The position numbers and the translations under genes are program-made. Below the pieces are notes generated by a model. The model had not been told where the DNA came from. It worked only from the letters and a program-made list of their open reading frames with translations, and did not search any database. A stretch of DNA of 64,000 nt, from assembly GCF_014489635.1 (NCBI RefSeq), contig NZ_CP060828.1, positions 9,784,001 to 9,848,000 on the forward strand, in the 5' to 3' direction. The stretch comes from Streptomyces roseirectus (GTDB lineage Bacteria; Actinomycetota; Actinomycetes; Streptomycetales; Streptomycetaceae). Shown one piece after another: positions 23,767 through 32,292 of this stretch (the stretch's first letter is position 1; the number at the start of each line of letters is the position of its first letter).

Positions 23767-26208
23767 TTGCCGGATGCGCGAGCGAACACCGCGCCGCTGT
23801 GGACGATGGACACCCCGCCCGACGGCGCCGGGCACGAGCCGGAACTGCCGCCCGCGGCACGGTGCGTGATCGCCGCCGTCCGGGACGGCACGGCCGGGGC
23901 GATGTTCCCGCCCGTCATCACCGACGGCCCCGACGGCACCGTCACCACCGACCGCCACCTCGCAGGCGAGCGGGACGCGCGCATGCTCGCGCAGGCCCTG
24001 ACCGACCCCCGCTTCACCCCGTTCCTCGCCCTCCTGGACCGGCTGGACACCTGGTGCGCCGACGCCGCACGGCGTTATTCGGACGTCATTTCCGAGGGCG
24101 TTCTGAAAATCACCGACGGCGATATCTTCGGCCCCGTCGCCTGTGAGGCATTCGTCGCCTGCGCCACCGGCGGACCGCACTACACCCGGGAACGGGTCGC
24201 GGAGTGGGCGGCGCGCTGCGAGGCGTTTCTCACGCTGTTCCTGGATCGATTGCAGCGGGACGTCAAATCGAACTGGCCGAGGAATCCGGCATTCCGCGGG
24301 CCCGTCGTCGGCCTGTGGACCCACGGCGAGGAGACCCACAACGGACGCCAGCGCGTCCTGCGCCTCGACTGCGCCGGCGGCGGCCGGATCGCCTACAAAC
24401 CCCGCCCCGCCGACGGCGAACTCCTCTTCACCGCACAGCCCGAGACCGGCCCGCCCACCTCCGTGTTCGGCCTCCTGAACCAGGCACCGCCGGCCTCCGG
24501 CGAGATCCGCCTGCCCACCCTCGCCTGCTGGCCCGGCAGCGCGCCCGGCTACCTCTGGCAGGAGTGGATCGAACCCCCCGCCCAGTGGGCCCCGATCCGC
24601 GCCGACGGCCCCTGGCGGCTCACCGGCACCCGCCTCACCCCGGCCGAGGCCGCCCGCTTCTGGCACCGCGCCGGCTCCCTCACCGCCGCCGCCTTCGCCT
24701 TCGGCATCACCGACCTGATCGGCGGCAACGTCGTCACCGGCACCCGTCCCGGCGACCCCGAACCCCTCCTGCACCCCATCGACCTGGAGATCTACCTCTG
24801 CCAGGTCAACCGCCTCCACGACACCGGCCTCCTGTACGACCCCGGCGCCGACACCCCCCAGCACCACGTCGGCCTGGAGACCACCGCCCGCTGGTGCAGC
24901 GCCGAAGGCCCCCCGGTCTGCTGGCGCGCCGAACCCGGCGGCGCCCTCGCCCTGCACCGCCGCCACGCCGCGCACGCCAGGACCGAGACCAGGACCGTCG
25001 TCGCCGACACCGAGGGCCGCGCCGGCTACGGCCCCTACCTCCCCGCGATGCTGCGCGGCATGTTCGACGCCTGGACCCTGATGTGCCGCCGGCGCCCCGA
25101 GATCCGTGACTTCCTCACGGCCCACGCCCCCGGCCGTCACGTCCGCGTCCTGCGCCGGCCCACGTTCCAGTACTACGACGCCCTCGTGCCCCGCTGGCTC
25201 TCCGGCGGCGGCGCCGCCCCCCACCCCGCCACCCCCGACGTCCGCTTCGACCGCGCCGAACTCGCCCAGTTGCGCCGCATGGACGTCCCCTACTTCGTCC
25301 GCTCCCTCGGCGGCGGCCCCGTCCTCGCCGTCGCCCCGCCCCCGCAGCCCTTCACCACGATCCCCGTCGCCGCCCGCCCCGCGCCCGAGGCAGGCTGGCC
25401 CCCGCTCCCCGGCCTCCTCGACGGCGCGAACCTCACCCTCGCCGGCCTCGGCGTGGCCCTGCGCGACGCCGCCGAGCACGTCTTCGACGACGTCCCCGAC
25501 CTCGACGTCACCGACGAGGCGCACGGCGTACGCCTGCGCCTGCACAGCCCCGGTGAGGGACACGTCAGCTTCGACTGGCCGCAGACCGGACGACGTGTCA
25601 CCTACCTGTGGAACCGGCACACCATCCGCCTGCGCATCGACACCGCCGACGCCCCCGAGGTCCCGCCCGACCCCGCGCCCGCCGGCGAGATCCGTAGCAG
25701 GCTCCTGCGCCTCGACCGGCTCGACGGCGCCCTGCGCGTCCCGTGGGCGGACGGCGGCATGACCGACACCGCCCTCGAGGACCGCCTGCGCACCCTCACC
25801 GACGCCGGCCTCGACTGGCTCGCGAGCGTCGTCGCCGCGCACGGCTGGCCCGGCCGGGCCCTCGTCGGCGCCGCCGCGTCCGGCGCCGCGAGCCGCCTCG
25901 TCCAGCACGCCGAGGGCCACCGGGACCTGCGCCACCACTGCCTCGACCTGATGCGGCAGGCCGCCGAGAAAGGCGACGTCCCCCTGCGTGACGTCGCCTA
26001 CCTCACCGACGCCCTGCGCATCGACGACGGCCGGCCCCAGGTCTACGGCACCAAGTTCGAACCCGTCGCGGGCCGGCTCGAACCGTGCCCCGTCGAGGAC
26101 CCCGACCACGTCGACCACCGCCGCGCCGCGATGGGCCTCGACACCCTGGCCGACCACACGGCCCGCATCCGGCAGCGGTTCCCCCACCCGGGCAGGAAGA
26201 CACCATGA
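23767..26208 (+). CDS. LanM-type lanthipeptide dehydratase fused to a DUF6624-like domain, no cyclase domain
   Basis: 813 residues from TTG at 23767 (GGGAGG 6 nt upstream). Residues ~75-520 are a DUF4135-type dehydratase: GEETHNG (188-193), YKPR (210-213), TDLIGGN (315-321), HPIDLE (336-341), RVLRRPTFQYY with R460/T466, and MDVPYF (505-510). It phosphorylates and eliminates Ser/Thr in the precursor. Compared with typical LanM, the D-x-H pair reads E-T-H, and the kinase His of D-x-H-x-x-N is Ile (DLIGGN). No LanC zinc motif follows; instead ~640-805 matches DUF6624 (HGWPGRALVG, LVQHAEGHRDLRHHCLDL, GRPQVYGTKF, VDHRRAAMGL). The cyclase is encoded separately downstream. ATGA overlap with the next gene shows a coupled operon. 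Confidence 0.82.
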   Translation: MPDARANTAPLWTMDTPPDGAGHEPELPPAARCVIAAVRDGTAGAMFPPVITDGPDGTVTTDRHLAGERDARMLAQALTDPRFTPFLALLDRLDTWCADAARRYSDVISEGVLKITDGDIFGPVACEAFVACATGGPHYTRERVAEWAARCEAFLTLFLDRLQRDVKSNWPRNPAFRGPVVGLWTHGEETHNGRQRVLRLDCAGGGRIAYKPRPADGELLFTAQPETGPPTSVFGLLNQAPPASGEIRLPTLACWPGSAPGYLWQEWIEPPAQWAPIRADGPWRLTGTRLTPAEAARFWHRAGSLTAAAFAFGITDLIGGNVVTGTRPGDPEPLLHPIDLEIYLCQVNRLHDTGLLYDPGADTPQHHVGLETTARWCSAEGPPVCWRAEPGGALALHRRHAAHARTETRTVVADTEGRAGYGPYLPAMLRGMFDAWTLMCRRRPEIRDFLTAHAPGRHVRVLRRPTFQYYDALVPRWLSGGGAAPHPATPDVRFDRAELAQLRRMDVPYFVRSLGGGPVLAVAPPPQPFTTIPVAARPAPEAGWPPLPGLLDGANLTLAGLGVALRDAAEHVFDDVPDLDVTDEAHGVRLRLHSPGEGHVSFDWPQTGRRVTYLWNRHTIRLRIDTADAPEVPPDPAPAGEIRSRLLRLDRLDGALRVPWADGGMTDTALEDRLRTLTDAGLDWLASVVAAHGWPGRALVGAAASGAASRLVQHAEGHRDLRHHCLDLMRQAAEKGDVPLRDVAYLTDALRIDDGRPQVYGTKFEPVAGRLEPCPVEDPDHVDHRRAAMGLDTLADHTARIRQRFPHPGRKTP

Positions 26209-27404
26209 CCGTCGACTGGAAAGAGTTCGCCCAGGACCACTGGGACCGAGGCCCGGCCGTCCTGACCGCCCCGCCCCCGGCCGGCCTGGACCGGCTGCAC
26301 GACCTGACCGTCCGCTCCAGCGCCCCCTTCCGCGCCGGCACCCGCTTCTGGGTGATGCCCGACGTCCGTCTCGTCGCCGGCGACGGCTGGCTGCGCGCGC
26401 CCGGCGCCCTCCTGCCGGACGCCGCCGACCCGACGCTCGCCGCCTACCTCGACCGCCTCGCCGCCGACGCCCCCGGACCAGGCCACCTGCTGACCGTCCG
26501 CCAGCCCCTGCTGCTCGACTTCACGCTCTGGGCCGCCGTCCGCGCCGCGATCGCGGGGCTGTGGCGGGAGGTCGGCTGGCCCAACCTGCCGCTGACCGCC
26601 GAGATCCTGGCCGGGGACCGCTTCACGCAGCACGCCGGGGCCGCCGAGCCGCCCACCCACGCGGCGCTCACCTGGATCCTGCGCGGGCGGATGGACGTCC
26701 GCCTGTGGGACGAACGGCAAGGGGCCCCGCCCGCCGAGATCGCCGACCCGGAAAGGGAGTCGGCCGGGGTGGAGGCCCTGAGCGGGGGAGCGGGGGACCT
26801 CCTGTACTGGCCCGGGGACCGGCGGCACGTCGACACCTACCGGGACCGCTGCGTGGCCCTGCGGCTGCGGATCCCCGTCGACCGGCGGCTGCCGTTCACC
26901 GCCCTGCGCGACCTCCTCGCCGAACAGGTGCACGCAGCGCGCGGCGGCGACGAGACCGTCCCCTACTTCCCCCTCGGCGCACCGGACGCCGCCCTGGACC
27001 ACCTCACCGCCCTCGGCGACGACCTGCGCGACCTCGTCGGCGGCGAACGCCTGCGCCGGACCCTGCGCGTGCGCTGGGCCGCCCTGCGCTCGGCGGCCGG
27101 CCTCGAACCCATCCCGGCGCCCCGCGACGCCGTCCCCCTCACCGGGGCGACCCGCGTCCGCCGCACCGCCGAGATCGTCCGCATGCCCGACGGCCCCCGG
27201 CACGAGGTGTGGGCCGTCAACGGCAACGTCTTCACCCTCCCGGCCGCCGCCGCGGACCGCGTGTACGACGCCCTCCCCGACGGCGAGGAACGGGAGGTGG
27301 CCGAGGTGTGCCGGGAACTCGGCGACGACAAGAACGTGACCGCGCTGCTGGAGCGGCTGTACCGGCTGCGCGGCGTCGACCTGAGCGAAGGGCCCGCGCG
27401 ATGA
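26205..27404 (+). CDS. JmjC/cupin-like protein without metal ligands, winged-helix-like C-terminus
   Basis: 399 residues. Residues ~1-240 align by eye with the next protein: both open with DW-x-x-F-x-x-x-x-WDR-x-P and share a GDLLYWP strand followed by HV. At the position where the neighbour has H-Q-D, this protein has E148-P149-P150, so two of the three iron ligands are lost; only H208 remains. Residues ~320-399 (RTAEIVRMPDG, HEVWAVNGNVFTLP, AAAADRVYDAL, VAEVCRELG, LLERLYRLRGVDL) look like a winged helix, as found at the end of ribosomal-oxygenase JmjC proteins and in RiPP recognition elements. It is probably a non-catalytic partner that presents the precursor; this is inference. Start and stop both overlap neighbours (ATGA). 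Confidence 0.7.
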   Translation: MTVDWKEFAQDHWDRGPAVLTAPPPAGLDRLHDLTVRSSAPFRAGTRFWVMPDVRLVAGDGWLRAPGALLPDAADPTLAAYLDRLAADAPGPGHLLTVRQPLLLDFTLWAAVRAAIAGLWREVGWPNLPLTAEILAGDRFTQHAGAAEPPTHAALTWILRGRMDVRLWDERQGAPPAEIADPERESAGVEALSGGAGDLLYWPGDRRHVDTYRDRCVALRLRIPVDRRLPFTALRDLLAEQVHAARGGDETVPYFPLGAPDAALDHLTALGDDLRDLVGGERLRRTLRVRWAALRSAAGLEPIPAPRDAVPLTGATRVRRTAEIVRMPDGPRHEVWAVNGNVFTLPAAAADRVYDALPDGEEREVAEVCRELGDDKNVTALLERLYRLRGVDLSEGPAR

Positions 27405-28438
27405 CCCTGGCGATCGAGAAGACCTTCGACTGGGACACCTTCACCGACCGGTACTGGGACCGCGCCCCCGTCCTCTACAAGGCCGTCGACGACGGGCCGT
27501 TCACCGAGGCCGAGGTGTTTTGCGCCGCTGTCCACGGCAGCCGCCCGCCGCACCCCCTCGCCGTCCCGGCCAACGTCCAGTTCCTCGTGGACCGGGGCCA
27601 GCAGACCCGGCTGCGCGACTACGCGCCCGACCTCGCCGACGGCTCCTTCGACGGCTACGAACAGCGCCTCGCCGCACGCCTGGACGGCCGCCGGTACGCG
27701 CTCGTCGTCCACCACCTCCACACCTTCTCCCACCCCGTGGCCACCCGCGCCCAGCGGTTCTACGCCGGCCTGTGGGAACGCGTCGGGCGCCCCACCCACA
27801 CCGCGGGCTCGACCGTGTTCCACGGCTCCTACGAACACAGCCCCGTCGGCGTCCACCAGGACCGGTTCGCGACGTTCATGTACTGCGTACGCGGCACCAA
27901 ACGCATGCGCTTCTGGGCCGAACGCCCCTGGAGCGACCCGGTCCACACCGTCCTCGACTACCAGCCCTACCTGGACTCGTCCTTCGTCGCCGACGCCGAA
28001 CCCGGCGACCTCCTGTACTGGCCCGCCCGCTACCACCACGTCGGCGAGAGCACCGGCGACACCCCCGCGACCAGCGTCAACGTGGGCGTACCGCGCCGCG
28101 AGCACCGCCCCTACTTCGAGATCAAGGACCTCTTCCGCGACACCCGCCCGGCCGCGACCGCGCCCCTGTTCACCCCCGACGCCGGTCCGGACGGCCGCCT
28201 CGACGCCCGACTGCCCGCCGCCCTCGACGACGCCGTGGACGCCTTCGCCGCCCTCCTCGACGAGGACCGCTTCACCGACCGCGCCACCGCGCTCGCGCTG
28301 AGCGTCACCACGGCGGCCGGCTTCTGGCCCGCCGGACCGCCCGCCGCAGACCTGCCCGCGCCCGAACGCGCCGAAGGGCGGCGCCTGTCGCAGGAACTGG
28401 AGAGCTCCCGTGCCGTCACCCGCGCCGACCCCCACTGA
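27401..28438 (+). CDS. JmjC/cupin-like Fe(II)/2-oxoglutarate hydroxylase
   Basis: 345 residues. JmjC-type double-stranded beta helix with an intact facial triad: H152-Q-D154 in GVHQDRFATFMYCVRGTKRMRFW and the distal His in YWPARYHHVGESTGD (H212/H213). TSVNVGVPRRE would supply the 2-oxoglutarate strand. Proteins of this kind hydroxylate side chains of peptides or proteins (Arg, His, Asp, Asn, Lys). Sitting between the dehydratase and the cyclase genes, it most likely hydroxylates the lanthipeptide core; Asn39, Arg51, Ile52 and Tyr53 are candidates. It begins within the stop of its degenerate paralogue, and the LanC gene begins 29 bp before its end. Confidence 0.78.
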   Translation: MTLAIEKTFDWDTFTDRYWDRAPVLYKAVDDGPFTEAEVFCAAVHGSRPPHPLAVPANVQFLVDRGQQTRLRDYAPDLADGSFDGYEQRLAARLDGRRYALVVHHLHTFSHPVATRAQRFYAGLWERVGRPTHTAGSTVFHGSYEHSPVGVHQDRFATFMYCVRGTKRMRFWAERPWSDPVHTVLDYQPYLDSSFVADAEPGDLLYWPARYHHVGESTGDTPATSVNVGVPRREHRPYFEIKDLFRDTRPAATAPLFTPDAGPDGRLDARLPAALDDAVDAFAALLDEDRFTDRATALALSVTTAAGFWPAGPPAADLPAPERAEGRRLSQELESSRAVTRADPH

Positions 28439-29714
28439 CCGCGCCCCCGCCCACCGCGAGGCCGCCGCCCGTGTCGTCGACGAGATCGCCGCCCGCCTGC
28501 GCGACCCGGCCCGCGTCGCCGCGACCGCCGCCGCCCCCGACAACGTCATGCGCTACCCCGGCGACCCCCAGCCCGTCTGGAACCCCCTCAGCCTCTCCGA
28601 CGGCCACCCCGGAGTCGCCCTGCTCTTCGCGGAACTCGCCGACGCCGGGCCGGCCCATGCCCACCTCTCCGCCGCCCTCGCCGCCGGCCTGCGCCTGCAC
28701 CCCCAGTCCCTGTTCACCGGCATGACCGCCCTCGCCTACGCCGGACACACCGCCGCCCAGGCATACGGCGGCTACGCCGCGATGCTCACCGGCCTCGACC
28801 GCCACATCACCGACCAGGCCCACCGCCGCGCCCGCGCCGACCGCGACCGCGTCCGCGCCGGACAGCCCGTGGACGCCTGGGCCGCGTACGACGTCCTCAC
28901 CGGCACCACCGGCATCGGCCGCTACCTCCTGGCCCGGCACGAGAGCGCCCCCGAGACGGAACCCGCGCTGCGGGCCGTCCTGGAATCCCTGGTGGCCACG
29001 GCGACGGCGGACGACGTGACCCGCGACGGCGTCCGCGTCCCCGCCTGGTGGATCACCGACGGCCTCGACCACGGCCTCGCCGAACACGTCAACCTCGGCT
29101 GCGCCCACGGCGTCAGCGGCCCCCTCGCGCTCCTCGCGCTCGCCTGGAGCGCGGGGGTGCGCGTGGACCGGCACGACGAGGCCATCGAACGGATCATGGC
29201 CCTGCTGACCCGCTGGCGCACCATCGACGCCTTCGGCCCGCGCTGGCCCCACCTCGTCACCCGCGCCGACCTTCAGGGCGGTGAACTCCCCGAACGCGGC
29301 CGGGACTCCTGGTGCTACGGCACGGCGGGCACGGCCCGCGCCGTCCACCTCGCGGGCACCGCCCTGGACCGCGCGGAGTGGCGCGCCGACGCCGAGACCG
29401 CCCTGCGCGGCGCCCTGGACGCGGCCGACGACGCGCTGATCACCGACTCCGCGCTGTGCCACGGCTGGGCGGGACTGCTCCACATCACCCTGCGGACGGT
29501 CCCCGCCCTCGCCGACAGCCTGGCGGCCAAGGTGATCGACGGCTTCACCCCCGAGGCGCCCTTCGGCTACCGCTACCACCACGCCCTCGCCGCCCGCCCC
29601 CTCGACCGGCCCGGCCTGATGGAGGGCGCCTCGGGCATCGCCCTAGCCCTGCACGCCTACGCGACGGGGACGGCTCCGGCGACGCCGTGGGACGGTGCCC
29701 TGCTGCTGGCCTGA
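28410..29714 (+). CDS. lanC: Stand-alone LanC-type lanthipeptide cyclase
   Basis: 434 residues. Double alpha-barrel LanC fold with all zinc ligands: SWCYGTAG (C302) and LCHGWAG (C350-H351), plus the catalytic-type His in LGCAHGVSGPLALLAL (H233). Repeated glycine-rich barrel turns are present (SDGHPGVALLFAEL, LTGTTGIGRYLL, EGASGIALALHAY). It adds Cys thiols onto dehydroalanine and dehydrobutyrine to form (methyl)lanthionine. In type II systems this activity is normally the C-terminal domain of LanM; here it is a separate protein, as in type I systems. GTG start at 28410 with GGAGAG upstream. Last gene of the operon; the next gene is convergent. Confidence 0.88.
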   Translation: MPSPAPTPTDRAPAHREAAARVVDEIAARLRDPARVAATAAAPDNVMRYPGDPQPVWNPLSLSDGHPGVALLFAELADAGPAHAHLSAALAAGLRLHPQSLFTGMTALAYAGHTAAQAYGGYAAMLTGLDRHITDQAHRRARADRDRVRAGQPVDAWAAYDVLTGTTGIGRYLLARHESAPETEPALRAVLESLVATATADDVTRDGVRVPAWWITDGLDHGLAEHVNLGCAHGVSGPLALLALAWSAGVRVDRHDEAIERIMALLTRWRTIDAFGPRWPHLVTRADLQGGELPERGRDSWCYGTAGTARAVHLAGTALDRAEWRADAETALRGALDAADDALITDSALCHGWAGLLHITLRTVPALADSLAAKVIDGFTPEAPFGYRYHHALAARPLDRPGLMEGASGIALALHAYATGTAPATPWDGALLLA

Positions 29715-29724
29715 GCCGACGGGG

Positions 29725-30609
29725 TCACTTGATGCAGACCAGGCCCAGGAGGCAGAGACCGGCGGGGTCGGTGGCGTCGGAGGCGGAGCCCGAACCCGCG
29801 CTGCCGCCGGTGCCGGTGCCGGTGCCGGGCGTCGACGGGGCGGGCGAGGGGGTCGGCTGGGTCGCCGTGCCACCGGTGCCGCCGGGGGAGGGCTTGGGAG
29901 CGTCCTGCGAACCGGGCGCGGGGGCCGGTGCGGGCGACGCCGGGGAGGCGGGGGCGGGCGCGGGCCGCTGGGCGACGGGCCCGGCCGCCGGGGCGGGCCG
30001 GTTCTGGGCCTGAGCCGGTGCGGCCTGCGGCTGCGCGGCGGACTGCCCGCGAGAGGCGCCGGAGACGTCCGGGGTGTGCGGGGTGCCTGCCCTGGGCGCG
30101 GAGCGGGAGGCGCCCGAGGAACGGTCCTGCGGGGCGCCGGGCACGGACCGGTGCGTGTCGGACGCGGCCGAACCCGGACCAGACCCCGGCGTCGGCTCGG
30201 TGACCTCCTCCTCGGCTATCCCCATCGTCTCCCGGTCCGGCGCGGACGCGGCCTGCGTGCGGTCCGGGGTCTGACGGTTCATCGAGGCGACCGTCAGCCC
30301 GCCGCCGACCAGCGCGACGGCGGTGGCGACCAGGGCCCGGCGCTGGGTCTTCTTCCACCGCTCCCGCTGACGGCGGCGCGCGGCCCGGCCCGTGGCGGCG
30401 GCCTCGTACGCGCCATCGGAAACGTCGTCGGCGGAGGCGTCGTCGAGGTGCGGGGCGGGCTCGTCATGGACCACCGGTGCCGCGGTGGCCGCCGCGATCG
30501 GTGCGGGCGCTCCGCCGGGGAGCGGGGCGATGTCCGGGGCGTAGGCGCCGCAGCCGGGGCACACGAGGGCACCGTTGAGATGACGACGGCACGTGGAGCA
30601 GTAGTCCAT
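29725..30609 (-). CDS. SCO2400-family zinc-ribbon membrane protein
   Basis: 294 residues from ATG at 30609 (AGGAAGG 5 nt upstream). The N-terminus MDYCSTCRRHLNGALVCPGCGAYAPDI is a four-Cys zinc ribbon, matching the SCO2400-type family in Streptomyces. One transmembrane segment follows a basic stretch (RRQRERWKKTQRRALVATAVALVGGGLTVA, ~100-125). The remainder is a Pro/Ala/Gly-rich disordered external tail ending in GLCLLGLVCIK. It is presumably anchored in the membrane with the zinc ribbon inside and the tail in the cell wall. Function unknown. Confidence 0.8.
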   Translation of the reverse strand: MDYCSTCRRHLNGALVCPGCGAYAPDIAPLPGGAPAPIAAATAAPVVHDEPAPHLDDASADDVSDGAYEAAATGRAARRRQRERWKKTQRRALVATAVALVGGGLTVASMNRQTPDRTQAASAPDRETMGIAEEEVTEPTPGSGPGSAASDTHRSVPGAPQDRSSGASRSAPRAGTPHTPDVSGASRGQSAAQPQAAPAQAQNRPAPAAGPVAQRPAPAPASPASPAPAPAPGSQDAPKPSPGGTGGTATQPTPSPAPSTPGTGTGTGGSAGSGSASDATDPAGLCLLGLVCIK

Positions 30610-30805
30610 CGTGGCCTTCCTGACTCGACTGTGCCATCGGCTGGTCATGCCGTGGCCTGGATCCGTTCGCCCGCGCGGTCGAACGGCCAGAACGCTAGCG
30701 ATCCTTTGGACAGGCCGTGTGCAGCCTGTGTGAGGCCCTTGCGCAGATGCCGTCGGCATGGGCCACACACATGAGGCGCACTCCGGCCCTTCCCGGACAG
30801 AACAG

Positions 30806-31198
30806 CTAGCGCAGTGCCGCGACGATGTCGTGGGCGCTGTGGTAGACGCCGCCCTCAGGGAGATCCCGCGCCGCCTCCAGCAGGGGAGCCGGGGCGTTGC
30901 GGCGGCGCAGGGCGCGCAGCAGGGAGGTGCGGTCGGCCGGGAAGACCGTGCGGTCCAAGTGGCGGGCCAGCTCCTGGTGCAGCTCGCGTTCGGCGGCCTC
31001 CCGCCCGGCCCGCTCCCGCTCCGGTCCTGGCGGTGGCACCGGGCCGGAGCCCGTCGTCCGGATGTCGTCGTCGGCCTCCGGCTCGGGGTCCACGGCCTCC
31101 TCGGAATGCGTGTGCTGACCGGACCTCAGATAGCCCTTCAGCTCGTGTTTCATCTCGTCGTCCTTGCGACGGCTCAGCGGGTTGCTGCCTCGTTTCAC
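30806..31198 (-). CDS. DUF2795 domain protein
   Basis: 130 residues from GTG at 31198, which overlaps the stop of the upstream release-factor-like gene (GTGA). The start KRGSNPLSRRKDDEMKHELKG matches the usual family N-terminus; an ATG at 31153 is an alternative. Residues ~65-130 (ELHQELARHLDRTVFPADRTSLLRALRRRNAP, LEAARDLPEGGVYHSAHDIVAAL) form the small helical DUF2795 module. The middle is acidic and Pro-rich. Function unknown; translationally coupled to the Vms1/Rv2629-like gene in the stress island. Confidence 0.75.
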   Translation of the reverse strand: MKRGSNPLSRRKDDEMKHELKGYLRSGQHTHSEEAVDPEPEADDDIRTTGSGPVPPPGPERERAGREAAERELHQELARHLDRTVFPADRTSLLRALRRRNAPAPLLEAARDLPEGGVYHSAHDIVAALR

Positions 31199-32292
31199 CG
31201 CTCCTCCTCGTACGTCCAGCGCAGCAGGGCGCCCAGCCCGCCGGTGGGCAGGCTCTCGTGCGCCACGACCAGGACGTCGGCGTCCGTCGCGGCGGCCGAG
31301 CGCAGCAGCGCGTCGTCGGCGCGCGCACAGGCGGGGTCGCTCTCGCCGAGCGCCCGCGCGTCGGTGCGGCGCACCGCGAGCTGGTCGGGGTGGGCGCCCA
31401 CCCAGGTCTCGCGGGCCAGGGCGGGCCCGTCGGGGCGGACCAGCAGCGTGTCGATCCGGTGCTCGCGGGCCGCCTCCACCAGCGCCGGGACACCCTCGGT
31501 CGGCGTCGCCCGGAACCGGTCGAGGGCTTCCTCGGCGCGGGCCCGCTCGAACTGCCGGCGCACCGTGCGGACGTCCTCCTCCAGCGCGGCCGACTCGGAG
31601 CCCGCCGCGCGCCCTCCGTGCCGCGTCTGCGCGGTCACCGCCCGCACCGGGCCCGGCAGCCGCTCCCGCACGGCGACCCGCTCGCGGGGATCGCCCGCCA
31701 GCAGCACGACGTCGGCGCCGCACTCCTCGTACGCCGAGGCCAGCGCGGCGGCGATCTCGGCGGCGTTGTGCTCCCAGGTGTTCTCGACCTTGAACTGGAA
31801 GTGCCGCTCGTTCCACTGGGCGGTGCCCGTGCGGTGCATCGGGTACTGCCGCCCCTCGACCCGGCCGGCGTCCGACGGCCGTGCCGCGCCCCGCAGTTCG
31901 AAGTCGGCGCCCGCCTTGTCGACGTACGCGACCAGGCAGCGCGGGTCCTCGTCGGCGAGGTCCAGCAGGGGTGTGAGCCGGGGGAGCGGGGCCCAGCAGG
32001 CGAACGGGCTTCGCGGCGGGCGGACCAGCGAGCGGGTCAGGGCGACCTCGCCGCCGCTGGCGAAGACCGCGCGCCCGGCGGGCTCCTCGCCGGGGACGAC
32101 GCCCGCGAGCTGCGCGCGCACCGCCTCGACGGTCGCCGGGTCGGCGCCCTCGCGCTCCAGCGTCCGGCACGTCTCCCGCAGGTTCAGCTCACGCCGTTTC
32201 GCGCCCGACTCGTCGTGCTGCGCGGTGTCGGCGTACACGGTGGCCCAGGGGCCGGGGCGGTCCAGGAGCGGTTGCAGGAACGACAGGCGCAT
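31195..32292 (-). CDS. Vms1/Rv2629-like (baeRF) release-factor-fold protein
   Basis: 365 residues. It opens LLDRPGPWATVYADTAQHDESGAKRRELNLRETCRTL, the typical bacterial/archaeal-eukaryotic release factor-like (baeRF2, Rv2629) start. The central RNase H-like domain has LVAYVDKAGADFELRG and TAQWNERHFQFKVENTWEHNAAEIAAAL, then an L7Ae-like C-terminal domain (ALVEAAREHRIDTLLVRPDG, ATDADVLVVAHESLPTGGLGALLRW). Related proteins rescue stalled ribosomes or bind inactive ribosomes. Rv2629 belongs to the mycobacterial hypoxia/dormancy regulon, which fits its neighbours here. It is coupled to the DUF2795 gene by a 4-nt overlap. Confidence 0.8.
   Translation of the reverse strand: MRLSFLQPLLDRPGPWATVYADTAQHDESGAKRRELNLRETCRTLEREGADPATVEAVRAQLAGVVPGEEPAGRAVFASGGEVALTRSLVRPPRSPFACWAPLPRLTPLLDLADEDPRCLVAYVDKAGADFELRGAARPSDAGRVEGRQYPMHRTGTAQWNERHFQFKVENTWEHNAAEIAAALASAYEECGADVVLLAGDPRERVAVRERLPGPVRAVTAQTRHGGRAAGSESAALEEDVRTVRRQFERARAEEALDRFRATPTEGVPALVEAAREHRIDTLLVRPDGPALARETWVGAHPDQLAVRRTDARALGESDPACARADDALLRSAAATDADVLVVAHESLPTGGLGALLRWTYEEER

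Noticed and set aside
23641..26187. An 848-codon minus-strand frame
   Set aside because: Antisense shadow of the lanthipeptide dehydratase; low-complexity Gly/Val/Glu composition and no recognisable motif.
29715..30806. Possible exporter or immunity gene for the lanthipeptide
   Set aside because: The next gene is a convergent zinc-ribbon SCO2400-type membrane protein with no ABC or peptidase motif, so it does not belong to the biosynthetic locus.
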